From Anaerolineales bacterium (GTDB taxonomy: Bacteria > Chloroflexota > Anaerolineae > Anaerolineales > E44-bin32), in assembly GCA_011772595.1 (NCBI GenBank), contig WVZH01000326.1, positions 176,352 to 182,864 of the forward strand: a stretch of DNA of 6,513 nt. The letters run 5' to 3'. The position numbers and the translations under genes are program-made. This document shows, one piece after another, positions 1 to 4,636 of this stretch; position 1 is the stretch's first letter; the number at the start of each line of letters is the position of its first letter. The notes beneath the pieces are model-generated. The model was given only the letters and a program-made list of their open reading frames with translations, was not told where the DNA came from and ran no database searches.

Positions 1-129
1 GACGAGAAAGATCTCCCATACCTCGCTGAAACGGTGGTAAGTGTAGTCTGGCCTATGCATCGCGTTAATTTTATCGAGATCATACCCAGTCGCGAAGAAG
101 AAGAACTCATCGGCTTCGTACGCGAGTAA
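1..129 (+). CDS. C-terminal end of an unrecognised protein (5' truncated by the window)
   Basis: An open frame runs from the first base to a TAA at 127-129 and encodes about 42 residues, ending in an acidic stretch (several Glu in a row) and then GFVRE. The stop lies 2 nt before the ATG of the response regulator, the spacing expected of genes in one operon. No domain or motif can be recognised in this short tail. It does not resemble the C-terminus of a histidine kinase (no ATP-binding G boxes). The true start lies outside the window. It is called coding because the frame is open throughout and abuts the next gene so tightly. Confidence 0.5.
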   Translation, partial: DEKDLPYLAETVVSVVWPMHRVNFIEIIPSREEEELIGFVRE

Positions 130-131
130 CT

Positions 132-863
132 ATGGCCAGCACTCCCTCTACTCTACGACGAATCCTTGTGGTCGATGACGAACCCCGCATGATTCATGTC
201 ATTCGTATGAATCTTGAGCACGACGGCTTCGAGGTCTACGAAGCGACGTCGGGTCTCATGGCGCTTGAAAAAATGCGCGATCAAATGCCTGACTTGATAC
301 TTCTTGATGTCATGATGCCTGATCTTGATGGATTTGAGACACTGAGATTGATCCGTGAGATCTCAACGGTGCCCGTGATCATGCTCACGGCGAAAGGTGA
401 AGAAGACGACCGTGTGCGGGGATTAGAGTTGGGTGCCGACGATTACATCACCAAGCCATTCAGCCCACGCGAGTTGGTGAGTCGCGTACGGGCAGTGTTA
501 CGCCGCACTGAGATGCCTAGCGCACTGACACACGAATTAATCGAGATCGATGATCGACTTAGGGTTGACTTCGATCGGCGTGAGGTTTGGGTAGAAGGCG
601 AACTGATCAAGCTGAGGCCTACAGAGTATCGGCTGTTATTTCATCTAGTCCAAAACGCTGGTTGGATCGTCCCACACGAACAACTGCTGGCCAAAGTTTG
701 GGGCTACGAATATAGAGAAGAAACCCACTATCTTCGCCTCTATATCAATTATTTGCGAAAGAAGCTTGAGCAGGATCCTGCCAATCCAAAATATATTCTC
801 ACAGAACGAGGCGTGGGCTATCGTTTCGTAGATTTCCGGAGAGGGAAGAACCCAGCGGGATAG
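132..863 (+). CDS. OmpR/PhoB-family response regulator, KdpE-like
   Basis: This is a 243-aa two-component response regulator, a cytoplasmic phosphorylation-controlled DNA-binding protein. Seen in the sequence: a receiver domain at about residues 10-125 with acidic pair D15/D16, phospho-acceptor D59 (in LILLDVMMP), switch T86 and conserved K108 (in TKPF). A winged-helix C-terminal domain follows at about 137-235, with a recognition-helix region around [15 protein letters not shown] and the GVGYRF wing. The [16 protein letters not shown] stretch resembles KdpE, which controls potassium-transport genes, but no kdp gene or sensor kinase is visible, so the target is unknown and no gene symbol is given. 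The ATG at 132 comes 2 nt after the preceding stop. No strong Shine-Dalgarno is seen, so translation may be coupled to the upstream gene. All key residues are intact and the length is normal for the family. Confidence 0.93.
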   Translation: MASTPSTLRRILVVDDEPRMIHVIRMNLEHDGFEVYEATSGLMALEKMRDQMPDLILLDVMMPDLDGFETLRLIREISTVPVIMLTAKGEEDDRVRGLELGADDYITKPFSPRELVSRVRAVLRRTEMPSALTHELIEIDDRLRVDFDRREVWVEGELIKLRPTEYRLLFHLVQNAGWIVPHEQLLAKVWGYEYREETHYLRLYINYLRKKLEQDPANPKYILTERGVGYRFVDFRRGKNPAG

Positions 864-947
864 GGGGAGTTTGTATCAGGAACGAATTCTCCCACAACCT
901 CCCTCTGCTATGGAACTGCAGACGATCTTCTTACGAGGTTCTCGACG

Positions 948-972
948 AGAGGCCCCCCGCAAAGGCGCCTCT
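948..972 (+). other. Stem-loop in the gap after the first response regulator
   Basis: AGAGGC at 948-953 is complementary to GCCTCT at 967-972, giving a 6-bp GC-rich stem with a 13-nt loop. It lies about 85 nt past the stop of the first response regulator. No T-run follows, so it does not qualify as a normal intrinsic terminator. It could weakly end or stabilise the upstream transcript, or be chance. Apart from this, 864-1030 shows nothing recognisable. Confidence 0.2.
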
Positions 973-1032
973 AACAATTCCCAAACCTCTGATCAATAAA
1001 TTAGCCACCGACATCCGAGAGCTATGTTCATC

Positions 1033-1061
1033 TTGTTACCGAGCGTCGGCTCGGTTAGAAT
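1033..1061 (+). promoter_or_regulatory. Sigma-70-type promoter for the NarL-family regulator
   Basis: The -35 candidate TTGTTA (1033-1038, 4 of 6 matches to TTGACA) and -10 candidate TAGAAT (1056-1061, 5 of 6 matches to TATAAT) are separated by exactly 17 bp. The start of transcription would be near 1068, leaving a leader of about 20 nt that contains the Shine-Dalgarno. The spacer is filled by an inverted repeat, listed separately. The assignment is by consensus match only. Confidence 0.5.
1038..1055. repeat. Perfect inverted repeat filling the promoter spacer (candidate operator)
   Basis: ACCGAGC (1038-1044) and GCTCGGT (1049-1055) form a perfect 7-bp dyad around GTCG. It occupies the whole spacer between the -35 and -10 boxes, so a protein bound here would compete directly with RNA polymerase. 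It lies upstream of the predicted transcription start and so would act as DNA, not as an RNA hairpin. The binding protein is unknown. Autoregulation by the downstream regulator is possible but is inference. Confidence 0.5.
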
Positions 1062-1075
1062 CCCAAACGGAATGT

Positions 1076-1080
1076 GAGGA
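1076..1080 (+). promoter_or_regulatory. Ribosome binding site supporting the GTG start at 1088
   Basis: GAGGA lies 7 nt before the GTG at 1088, a standard distance. A second GAGG at 1082-1085 is too close to be used. The site supports GTG as the real start, which places the receiver domain's first beta strand directly after a normal short N-terminus. Confidence 0.65.
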
Positions 1081-1087
1081 TGAGGTA

Positions 1088-1741
1088 GTGCCACGACAGA
1101 GAATACTTGTTGTAGACGATCACGAGGTAGTCCGTCTAGGTCTTCGTGCGCTCTTGGATGAACATCCCAACTTTGAAGTCGTTGCAGAAGCGGCGACAGC
1201 ACGAGAGGCGATCGATAAGACTAAGGCGCACAAACCCAATGTTGTCGTCATGGATATCCGCCTGAAGGGTGGATCGGGTATTGAGGCTTGCCAAGAGATA
1301 ACCAGCACTCTGCCAGACGTCAATGTGATCATGCTCACCTCTTATGCTGAAGACGAAATGCTTTTCTCCGCCATTCGCGCAGGGGCTGCGGGGTACGTAC
1401 TCAAGCAGATTGGGGGGGATGATTTAGTCCGTGCAATCGAGGCGGTGGGCCGAGGTGAAGCCTTACTCGATCCCGCGGTCACCCAACGCGTGTTTCAGGA
1501 GGTGCGTAAAGCAGCGCGTGAAGAAGAAGCTTCAGCGTTCGCAGAACTCACCCAGCAGGAAATGCATGTATTGCAACTGGTCTCAGAGGGTCGTACAAAC
1601 CGACAAATTGCTGAGATGCTCTACCTTGGGGAAGGAACGGTAAGAAACTACGTAAGTAGCATTCTCTCAAAACTAAATGTCCGCAACCGTGCAGAAGCTG
1701 CAGCCTACGCTGTCGAGCACAACCTCAAGGATTATCTTTAG
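1088..1741 (+). CDS. NarL/LuxR-family response regulator, DevR/DesR-like
   Basis: This 217-aa cytoplasmic response regulator has a receiver domain (about residues 4-121) and a LuxR-type helix-turn-helix (about 150-213). Seen: acidic pair D10/D11, phospho-acceptor D56 in VVMDIRL, switch T84 in LTSY and conserved K106. The DNA-binding half has the family signature [25 protein letters not shown], with recognition helix [15 protein letters not shown]. The LTSY..DE..L.AI.AGA.GYVLK stretch resembles DevR/DosR, while the EGTVRNYVS helix is closer to DesR/LiaR-type regulators: at the position where DosR has a DNA-contacting Lys (KTVKNYV) there is G183. Its regulon therefore should not be assumed to be the dormancy regulon. 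It starts with GTG and has its own promoter. No sensor kinase is adjacent. It converges with the 186-aa gene on the other strand, 74 nt away. Confidence 0.93.
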   Translation: MPRQRILVVDDHEVVRLGLRALLDEHPNFEVVAEAATAREAIDKTKAHKPNVVVMDIRLKGGSGIEACQEITSTLPDVNVIMLTSYAEDEMLFSAIRAGAAGYVLKQIGGDDLVRAIEAVGRGEALLDPAVTQRVFQEVRKAAREEEASAFAELTQQEMHVLQLVSEGRTNRQIAEMLYLGEGTVRNYVSSILSKLNVRNRAEAAAYAVEHNLKDYL

Positions 1742-1815
1742 TCCCCCAAGTCGCGGAACAAGAACGACAGCCCTATTCTTTGTGGTTTAGAGGCTCAAAA
1801 GATATGCAAGGCCAC

Positions 1816-2376
1816 TCAATGTTGAAGCAACACGTCACCAGGTACTACCCCTGCCTCGGACGCATGGATCGTGACGTAGGCTAAACCTTCGATCCAATCA
1901 CGCACAGAATTTTCCAACTCCACAACCATCACCAGCCGCTTTGCCACCTGTGCGACTCGATTCCCTGCATCGGAACATATTTCTTGTAGCAGCGCCGCGT
2001 CTTCGACCTTGAGATCCCCGCTAGCCCTTTTCAACTCGTGGTGTAGATCCTGGCGACAAATGTGCCAAAACGATTCGGGTTCGATCGAATATAGCACATC
2101 AGGAACATGAACTCCAAATTCGGAAAGTGCCTGCATGAGACCCTGACGAATGTCCAATCCTTCCTGGCTCAGGCGCGATTTCATAGTACGGATTACTTGA
2201 AGCACCTCTCTGAGCACAAGCAAAGAAGATGATCCTGCTAAAACCAATTCATGCAGAAGATCGTCAAATGGTCGCAGATCTCCTGCATCTAGGCAGGCAT
2301 CGATCAGATGCTCAGCCTCCGCGCGGATGTAAGTTCTTTCGGCGAGACTTAGAATTTCATCTAAGTGATTGCCCAC
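1816..2376 (-). CDS. Uncharacterised helical protein, coupled to the DUF971 gene
   Basis: This 186-aa protein is not recognised. It looks soluble: no signal peptide, membrane segment or metal-binding cluster is seen. The composition, rich in Leu, Glu, Ala and Asp with few Gly or Pro, suggests a mostly alpha-helical fold. It has three scattered Cys (28, 107, 134) and His at 105, 112 and 113, without a clear motif. The start is GTG at 2376, preceded by GAGGA 7 nt upstream, which lies inside the last codons of the DUF971 gene. The two genes are separated by only 3 nt. That arrangement suggests one mRNA with coupled translation and a shared process, but the function is unknown. The coding call rests on the long open frame, the good ribosome binding site and the operon position. 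Confidence 0.75.
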   Translation of the reverse strand: MGNHLDEILSLAERTYIRAEAEHLIDACLDAGDLRPFDDLLHELVLAGSSSLLVLREVLQVIRTMKSRLSQEGLDIRQGLMQALSEFGVHVPDVLYSIEPESFWHICRQDLHHELKRASGDLKVEDAALLQEICSDAGNRVAQVAKRLVMVVELENSVRDWIEGLAYVTIHASEAGVVPGDVLLQH

Positions 2377-2379
2377 AAT

Positions 2380-2715
2380 TTAATCCTCGTGATTGCCACA
2401 TGGGCACAATGATCTTAAATAATCCCAGGAGTAGATGCCGTAAGCGTGACCGTCTTCCCAGCTCACTTGTAACGCATAATTCCCTACAACCTTGAGGTCC
2501 ACCAATACGCCCTTCTGTGAGGAGTGCAAGGGGATCTCAAGCATCTCTGGTGAACCTAGTTGGCTCATGTTCGCATGCCCACCTCGGCACTCCGCACAAG
2601 GGCATGCCGCTCGGAGTGCCGTGAGGGGGTACTCGCTTCGATGCCCGTCAATCCAATCGATGACCAGCATACCTTGCGATTTGAGAACGGTAATGTTCGT
2701 CGGTTTGAAATTCAT
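2380..2715 (-). CDS. DUF971 protein (gamma-butyrobetaine hydroxylase N-terminal-like)
   Basis: This 111-aa stand-alone DUF971 protein covers the whole domain. Seen: the W.DGH..EYPL..LR motif (residues 21-35), CPCAECRGG (38-46), VVGNYALQVSWEDGHAYGIYSWDYLR (77-101) and a C-terminal LCPC. By comparison with the N-terminal domain of gamma-butyrobetaine hydroxylase, C38, C40, C43 and H90 are the likely zinc ligands, and all are present. A second Cys pair is at 104 and 106. The oxygenase domain is absent, so it is not a hydroxylase. DUF971 also occurs at the C-terminus of the HCF101 Mrp-type iron-sulfur carriers, which makes a role in iron-sulfur metabolism plausible, though nothing in the window proves it. 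The ATG at 2715 has only a weak Shine-Dalgarno. A promoter lies just upstream. Confidence 0.92.
   Translation of the reverse strand: MNFKPTNITVLKSQGMLVIDWIDGHRSEYPLTALRAACPCAECRGGHANMSQLGSPEMLEIPLHSSQKGVLVDLKVVGNYALQVSWEDGHAYGIYSWDYLRSLCPCGNHED
2384..2388 (-). promoter_or_regulatory. Ribosome binding site of the 186-aa gene, inside the DUF971 3' end
   Basis: On the minus strand GAGGA lies 7 nt before the GTG at 2376. It is formed by the His-Glu-Asp codons at the end of the DUF971 gene, so ribosomes finishing that gene pass over it. This fixes the GTG start and argues for coupled translation. Confidence 0.6.
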
Positions 2716-2735
2716 GCGTGCTTTACCGAACGAGG

Positions 2736-2764
2736 ATCATATCGTAAAACATATCCGATTTCAA
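2736..2764 (-). promoter_or_regulatory. Promoter for the DUF971 gene
   Basis: On the minus strand a -35 box TTGAAA (2764-2759, 4 of 6) and a -10 box TATGAT (2741-2736, 5 of 6) are 17 bp apart. The start of transcription would be near 2729, about 14 nt before the DUF971 ATG. It fits entirely between the SH3b stop and the DUF971 start, so DUF971 and the 186-aa gene can be expressed apart from the SH3b gene. Assigned by consensus match only. Confidence 0.45.
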
Positions 2765-2765
2765 C

Positions 2766-3323
2766 TCACTGACTCTCCATTGTTCGCAGGTAATTTGCTG
2801 CTGCCCATCCGGATTTTGAGTTATCGTATGGATTCACCAGGAACCACCATGTATAACCATCTCTATCCTGAGGCCCCCCTTCGACCTGGAATACTTCATT
2901 TTCGTAAGCAAGAAAACTGATAACGGCTGAGAGCCCAGGCTCGTTTCGCAGCCGCAATCCGTCGCCACCGGTACCAGAGACGACCACCCAGTGACCAATC
3001 AGAAAGCTTTCACTAGGAGATGGCGGAGCTGTAGGAGAAGATGTGGGCATTACCGTTGCAGTCGCATCTGAGATCTCATTCAATTCCAAAGTTTCTGTAG
3101 GCAGGCCGACGACCGTCAACGCAGGAGAGATCGGTGTTGAGAAAGCCGTGTAGGCCCGTGAGAAAAAACCCACGATGAGCACAACGACGAATACGACTAT
3201 GCCCAAGGAGCATCCGGAAAAAACCCACAAACAATGCGGGCGCAAGTAACCTAGTAATTTCGAAAGACCTTGTCTCGTCATTGTCTTCAAAGGAAACCGC
3301 CCGGCATCAGGCTGCTCACTCAT
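2766..3323 (-). CDS. Membrane-anchored SH3b-domain protein
   Basis: This 185-aa protein has a cytoplasmic N-terminus of about 30 residues rich in Lys and Arg, one membrane segment (about 32-54, VFSGCSLGIVVFVVVLIVGFF), a Thr/Ser/Pro-rich linker (about 86-107) and a bacterial SH3 domain (about 110-182). SH3b features seen are the RLRNEPGL motif, a central strand with F145 and V147, YTWWFLV and the closing SGWAAANYL. By the positive-inside rule, the SH3b domain should face the outside. Such domains often bind cell-wall or surface ligands, so a sensing or anchoring role is likely; no enzymatic domain is present. The ATG at 3323 has a weak Shine-Dalgarno. M15 is a possible alternative start that would leave the membrane anchor intact. 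It is transcribed away from the kinase gene across a 106-nt shared control region. Confidence 0.85.
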   Translation of the reverse strand: MSEQPDAGRFPLKTMTRQGLSKLLGYLRPHCLWVFSGCSLGIVVFVVVLIVGFFSRAYTAFSTPISPALTVVGLPTETLELNEISDATATVMPTSSPTAPPSPSESFLIGHWVVVSGTGGDGLRLRNEPGLSAVISFLAYENEVFQVEGGPQDRDGYTWWFLVNPYDNSKSGWAAANYLRTMESQ

Positions 3324-3355
3324 ACACGCCGAGGGTCCAAATGTCTCACTAAACC

Positions 3356-3361
3356 ATTATA
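3356..3361 (-). promoter_or_regulatory. -10 box of the SH3b gene promoter
   Basis: The minus strand reads a perfect TATAAT at 3361-3356, 32 nt upstream of the SH3b ATG, which predicts a leader of about 26 nt. No convincing -35 box lies 16-18 bp upstream. That position is instead taken by one arm of the dyad at 3379-3391, so the promoter may depend on an activator. Confidence 0.45.
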
Positions 3362-3378
3362 TCCAACTTGGGCAAACC

Positions 3379-3391
3379 TTCGGTTGCCGAA
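3379..3391. repeat. Inverted repeat between the divergent promoters (candidate shared operator)
   Basis: TTCGG (3379-3383) and CCGAA (3387-3391) form a 5-bp dyad around TTG. Its centre, 3385, is 24 bp from the near edge of the SH3b -10 box and 22 bp from that of the kinase -10 box, and it overlaps both -35 regions. A second, overlapping dyad (GGCAA at 3371-3375 with TTGCC at 3384-3388) shares bases with it. Both lie upstream of the predicted transcript starts, so they would act as DNA sites. The arms are short, so chance is possible. Confidence 0.35.
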
Positions 3392-3412
3392 AGATGTAGC
3401 AGTAGATAAAAT
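3384..3412 (+). promoter_or_regulatory. Promoter candidate for the protein kinase gene
   Basis: TTGCCG (3384-3389) and TAAAAT (3407-3412) are 17 bp apart. The predicted transcript start near 3419 falls right at the Shine-Dalgarno, which would make the leader only about 11 nt. That is short but workable. It is assigned by consensus match only. Confidence 0.35.
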
Positions 3413-3419
3413 CTCGAGT

Positions 3420-3424
3420 AGGAG
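3420..3424 (+). promoter_or_regulatory. Ribosome binding site fixing the GTG start of the kinase
   Basis: AGGAG lies 5 nt before the GTG at 3430. The overlapping ATG at 3428 runs straight into TGA and cannot be used, so GTG is the only sensible start here. Confidence 0.7.
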
Positions 3425-3429
3425 ATAAT

Positions 3430-4476
3430 GTGACCAGCGCATCAGAAACACTTCTTGGTGGAAGATATGAAATTCTCAACCGCCTCGGGCAAGGGGGTAT
3501 GGCTGATGTCTTCCATGCGCGGGATTTAAATCTCCAGCGCGAAGTCGCAATCAAGGTTCTGCGTGATTCTCGAATTGAAAACCCGGCCTTTCAAGCCAGA
3601 TTTCTTCAAGAGGCTCGTGCCGCCGCTAACCTGGCTCACCCCAACATTGTAACCATCTATGATTTCGGATACGATGCCGGTCGCTACTTTATCGTTATGG
3701 AATATGTTTCCGGCACAGATTTGAAAACCCTCATCCGACGTCGGGGGCACTTGCCCGTTTCCGAAGCTGTGGATTTGATGGTCCAAATTTGCGCCGGTGT
3801 TGGCTATGCGCATCGGGCCGGACTGATTCATTGCGATCTCAAACCACAAAACGTGCTCGTGGGAATCGATGGCGTTGCGAAGATCACAGACTTCGGCATC
3901 GCGCGCGCCCTGGCAACCATACACCCTGATGAATTCTACGAGACCGTATGGGGAAGCCCACTGTATTTCGCACCGGAACAGGCAGCGGGATTTCCACCCT
4001 CCCCCGCCTCCGACGTGTACGCACTCGGAATAACGTTGTTCGAGATGCTTACGGGCGCGCCTCCGTTTAATGCCGAGGATGCACAAATCTTAGCAGCACT
4101 CCACCAAACCGCACGTCCACCATCCCTACGTCTTTCGCACCCCGAGATATCGGAAACATTAGAACAGATAATCTTTAAAGTCTTGTCTAAAGAACCCTCG
4201 GCCAGGTATCGAACGGCGGATCAGTTCGGGCGAGTATTAATGACGTTTGCGAGTCAGGCGCAAGTCGCAAGGATACACCCTCAATCCGTTCCGCCCCCAG
4301 ATCCCCTCAACGATCCATTCGCACCGACTTCACACATCGAACTCACCTCAAAAGATCAAGTCGATTGGCTGGCTATCCTTCTGGCGTTATTGTCCTTTCT
4401 TGCGATTGGAGGCCTGGTTCCCCTTTGGTTGTGGGTCTGCCTACTCTATCCCTCCTGCCCACTCAATGGCGGGTAG
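3430..4476 (+). CDS. Transmembrane Hanks-type Ser/Thr protein kinase, non-RD type
   Basis: This 348-aa kinase has its catalytic domain at about residues 12-275, a Pro-rich juxtamembrane stretch (about 284-300), one membrane segment (about 312-339) and a tail of only about 9 residues outside. Seen: Gly-loop LGQGGMADVF (19-28), ATP-anchoring K42 in VAIK, helix-C E61, catalytic loop HCDLKPQN (134-141, D136), DFG (154-156), P+1 motif GSPLYFAPE (175-183) and the SDVYALG helix (D195). All residues needed for phosphotransfer are present, so it should be active. The HRD Arg is replaced by C135, making it a non-RD kinase, a class that usually does not need activation-loop phosphorylation. There are no PASTA or other sensor repeats, unlike PknB-type kinases. 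The divergent SH3b membrane protein is a possible partner. Substrates are unknown. Confidence 0.93.
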   Translation: MTSASETLLGGRYEILNRLGQGGMADVFHARDLNLQREVAIKVLRDSRIENPAFQARFLQEARAAANLAHPNIVTIYDFGYDAGRYFIVMEYVSGTDLKTLIRRRGHLPVSEAVDLMVQICAGVGYAHRAGLIHCDLKPQNVLVGIDGVAKITDFGIARALATIHPDEFYETVWGSPLYFAPEQAAGFPPSPASDVYALGITLFEMLTGAPPFNAEDAQILAALHQTARPPSLRLSHPEISETLEQIIFKVLSKEPSARYRTADQFGRVLMTFASQAQVARIHPQSVPPPDPLNDPFAPTSHIELTSKDQVDWLAILLALLSFLAIGGLVPLWLWVCLLYPSCPLNGG

Positions 4477-4484
4477 ATCGAGTA

Positions 4485-4500
4485 GATAGCGGAGGCTATC
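4485..4500 (+). other. Hairpin just after the kinase stop codon
   Basis: GATAGC (4485-4490) and GCTATC (4495-4500) form a 6-bp stem with a 4-nt loop, 8 nt past the kinase stop. Outer bases GATCG (4476-4480) and CGATC (4500-4504) add partial symmetry. No T-run follows, so this is at best a weak terminator or an mRNA-end stabiliser. Confidence 0.3.
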
Positions 4501-4538
4501 GATCCGTGGCCATAGTTCACCGATTTATCAGGGATTAG

Positions 4539-4576
4539 GTAAGACGGTAACCTGGACGCGTAAGATGGGTAAGATG
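4539..4576 (+). repeat. Three GTAAGAYG direct repeats over the ftsH promoter
   Basis: GTAAGACG (4539-4546) and two identical GTAAGATG copies (4560-4567 and 4569-4576) lie just upstream of and within the promoter. The start-to-start distances are 21 and 9 bp; the first is two helical turns. The last copy supplies the TG of the extended -10 box. Direct repeats in this position can be activator or response-regulator sites, but the copies are short. Confidence 0.35.
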
Positions 4577-4583
4577 ATATAAT
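4553..4583 (+). promoter_or_regulatory. ftsH: Extended -10 promoter of ftsH
   Basis: A perfect TATAAT at 4578-4583 is preceded by TGA, giving an extended -10 box. The best -35 candidate is TGGACG (4553-4558, 4 of 6) with a long 19-bp spacer, which is tolerable for extended -10 promoters. The transcript would start near 4590, giving a leader of about 47 nt that is rich in T. This is the strongest promoter match in the window. Confidence 0.6.
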
Positions 4584-4625
4584 TTATGCAATTGAGTTAT
4601 TGTGTTTAATTGCGCTGTTTTGTTT

Positions 4626-4631
4626 AGGAGG
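4626..4631 (+). promoter_or_regulatory. ftsH: Strong Shine-Dalgarno fixing the GTG start of ftsH
   Basis: AGGAGG lies 5 nt before the GTG at 4637. It is the best ribosome binding site in the window and fits the need for steady FtsH synthesis. The resulting N-terminus, MNSPRGRNS followed by a hydrophobic segment, is typical of FtsH. Confidence 0.8.
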
Positions 4632-4636
4632 GTATC

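Noticed and set aside
132..863. Naming the first regulator kdpE
   Set aside because: The C-terminal similarity is real, but no kdpFABC or kdpD is in view, and KdpE-like regulators of other function are common.
865..893. GGGAG and CTCCC after the first response regulator as a terminator
   Set aside because: Only 5 bp with a loop of about 19 nt and no T-run.
1088..1741. Naming the second regulator devR/dosR
   Set aside because: The receiver resembles DevR, but the recognition helix (EGTVRNYVS) departs from DosR at a DNA-contact Lys, and no DosR-type box was seen.
1758..1783. Possible bidirectional terminator between the convergent genes (ACAAGAA with TTCTTTGT)
   Set aside because: The stem is AT-rich with a bulge and an 11-nt loop, and there is no T-run on either side. 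Too weak to call, although a terminator would be expected here.
2492..2920. 142-aa open frame on the plus strand opposite DUF971 and the SH3b gene
   Set aside because: It is antisense to two genes with clear domain signatures, and its own translation shows no recognisable domain. It is a shadow frame.
3526..4086. 186-aa minus-strand frame inside the kinase gene
   Set aside because: It lies opposite the conserved kinase domain, and its protein is Gly- and His-rich without a motif. It is a shadow of the kinase codons.
3430..4476. PknB-type PASTA kinase
   Set aside because: The protein ends about 9 residues after its membrane segment and has no PASTA repeats.
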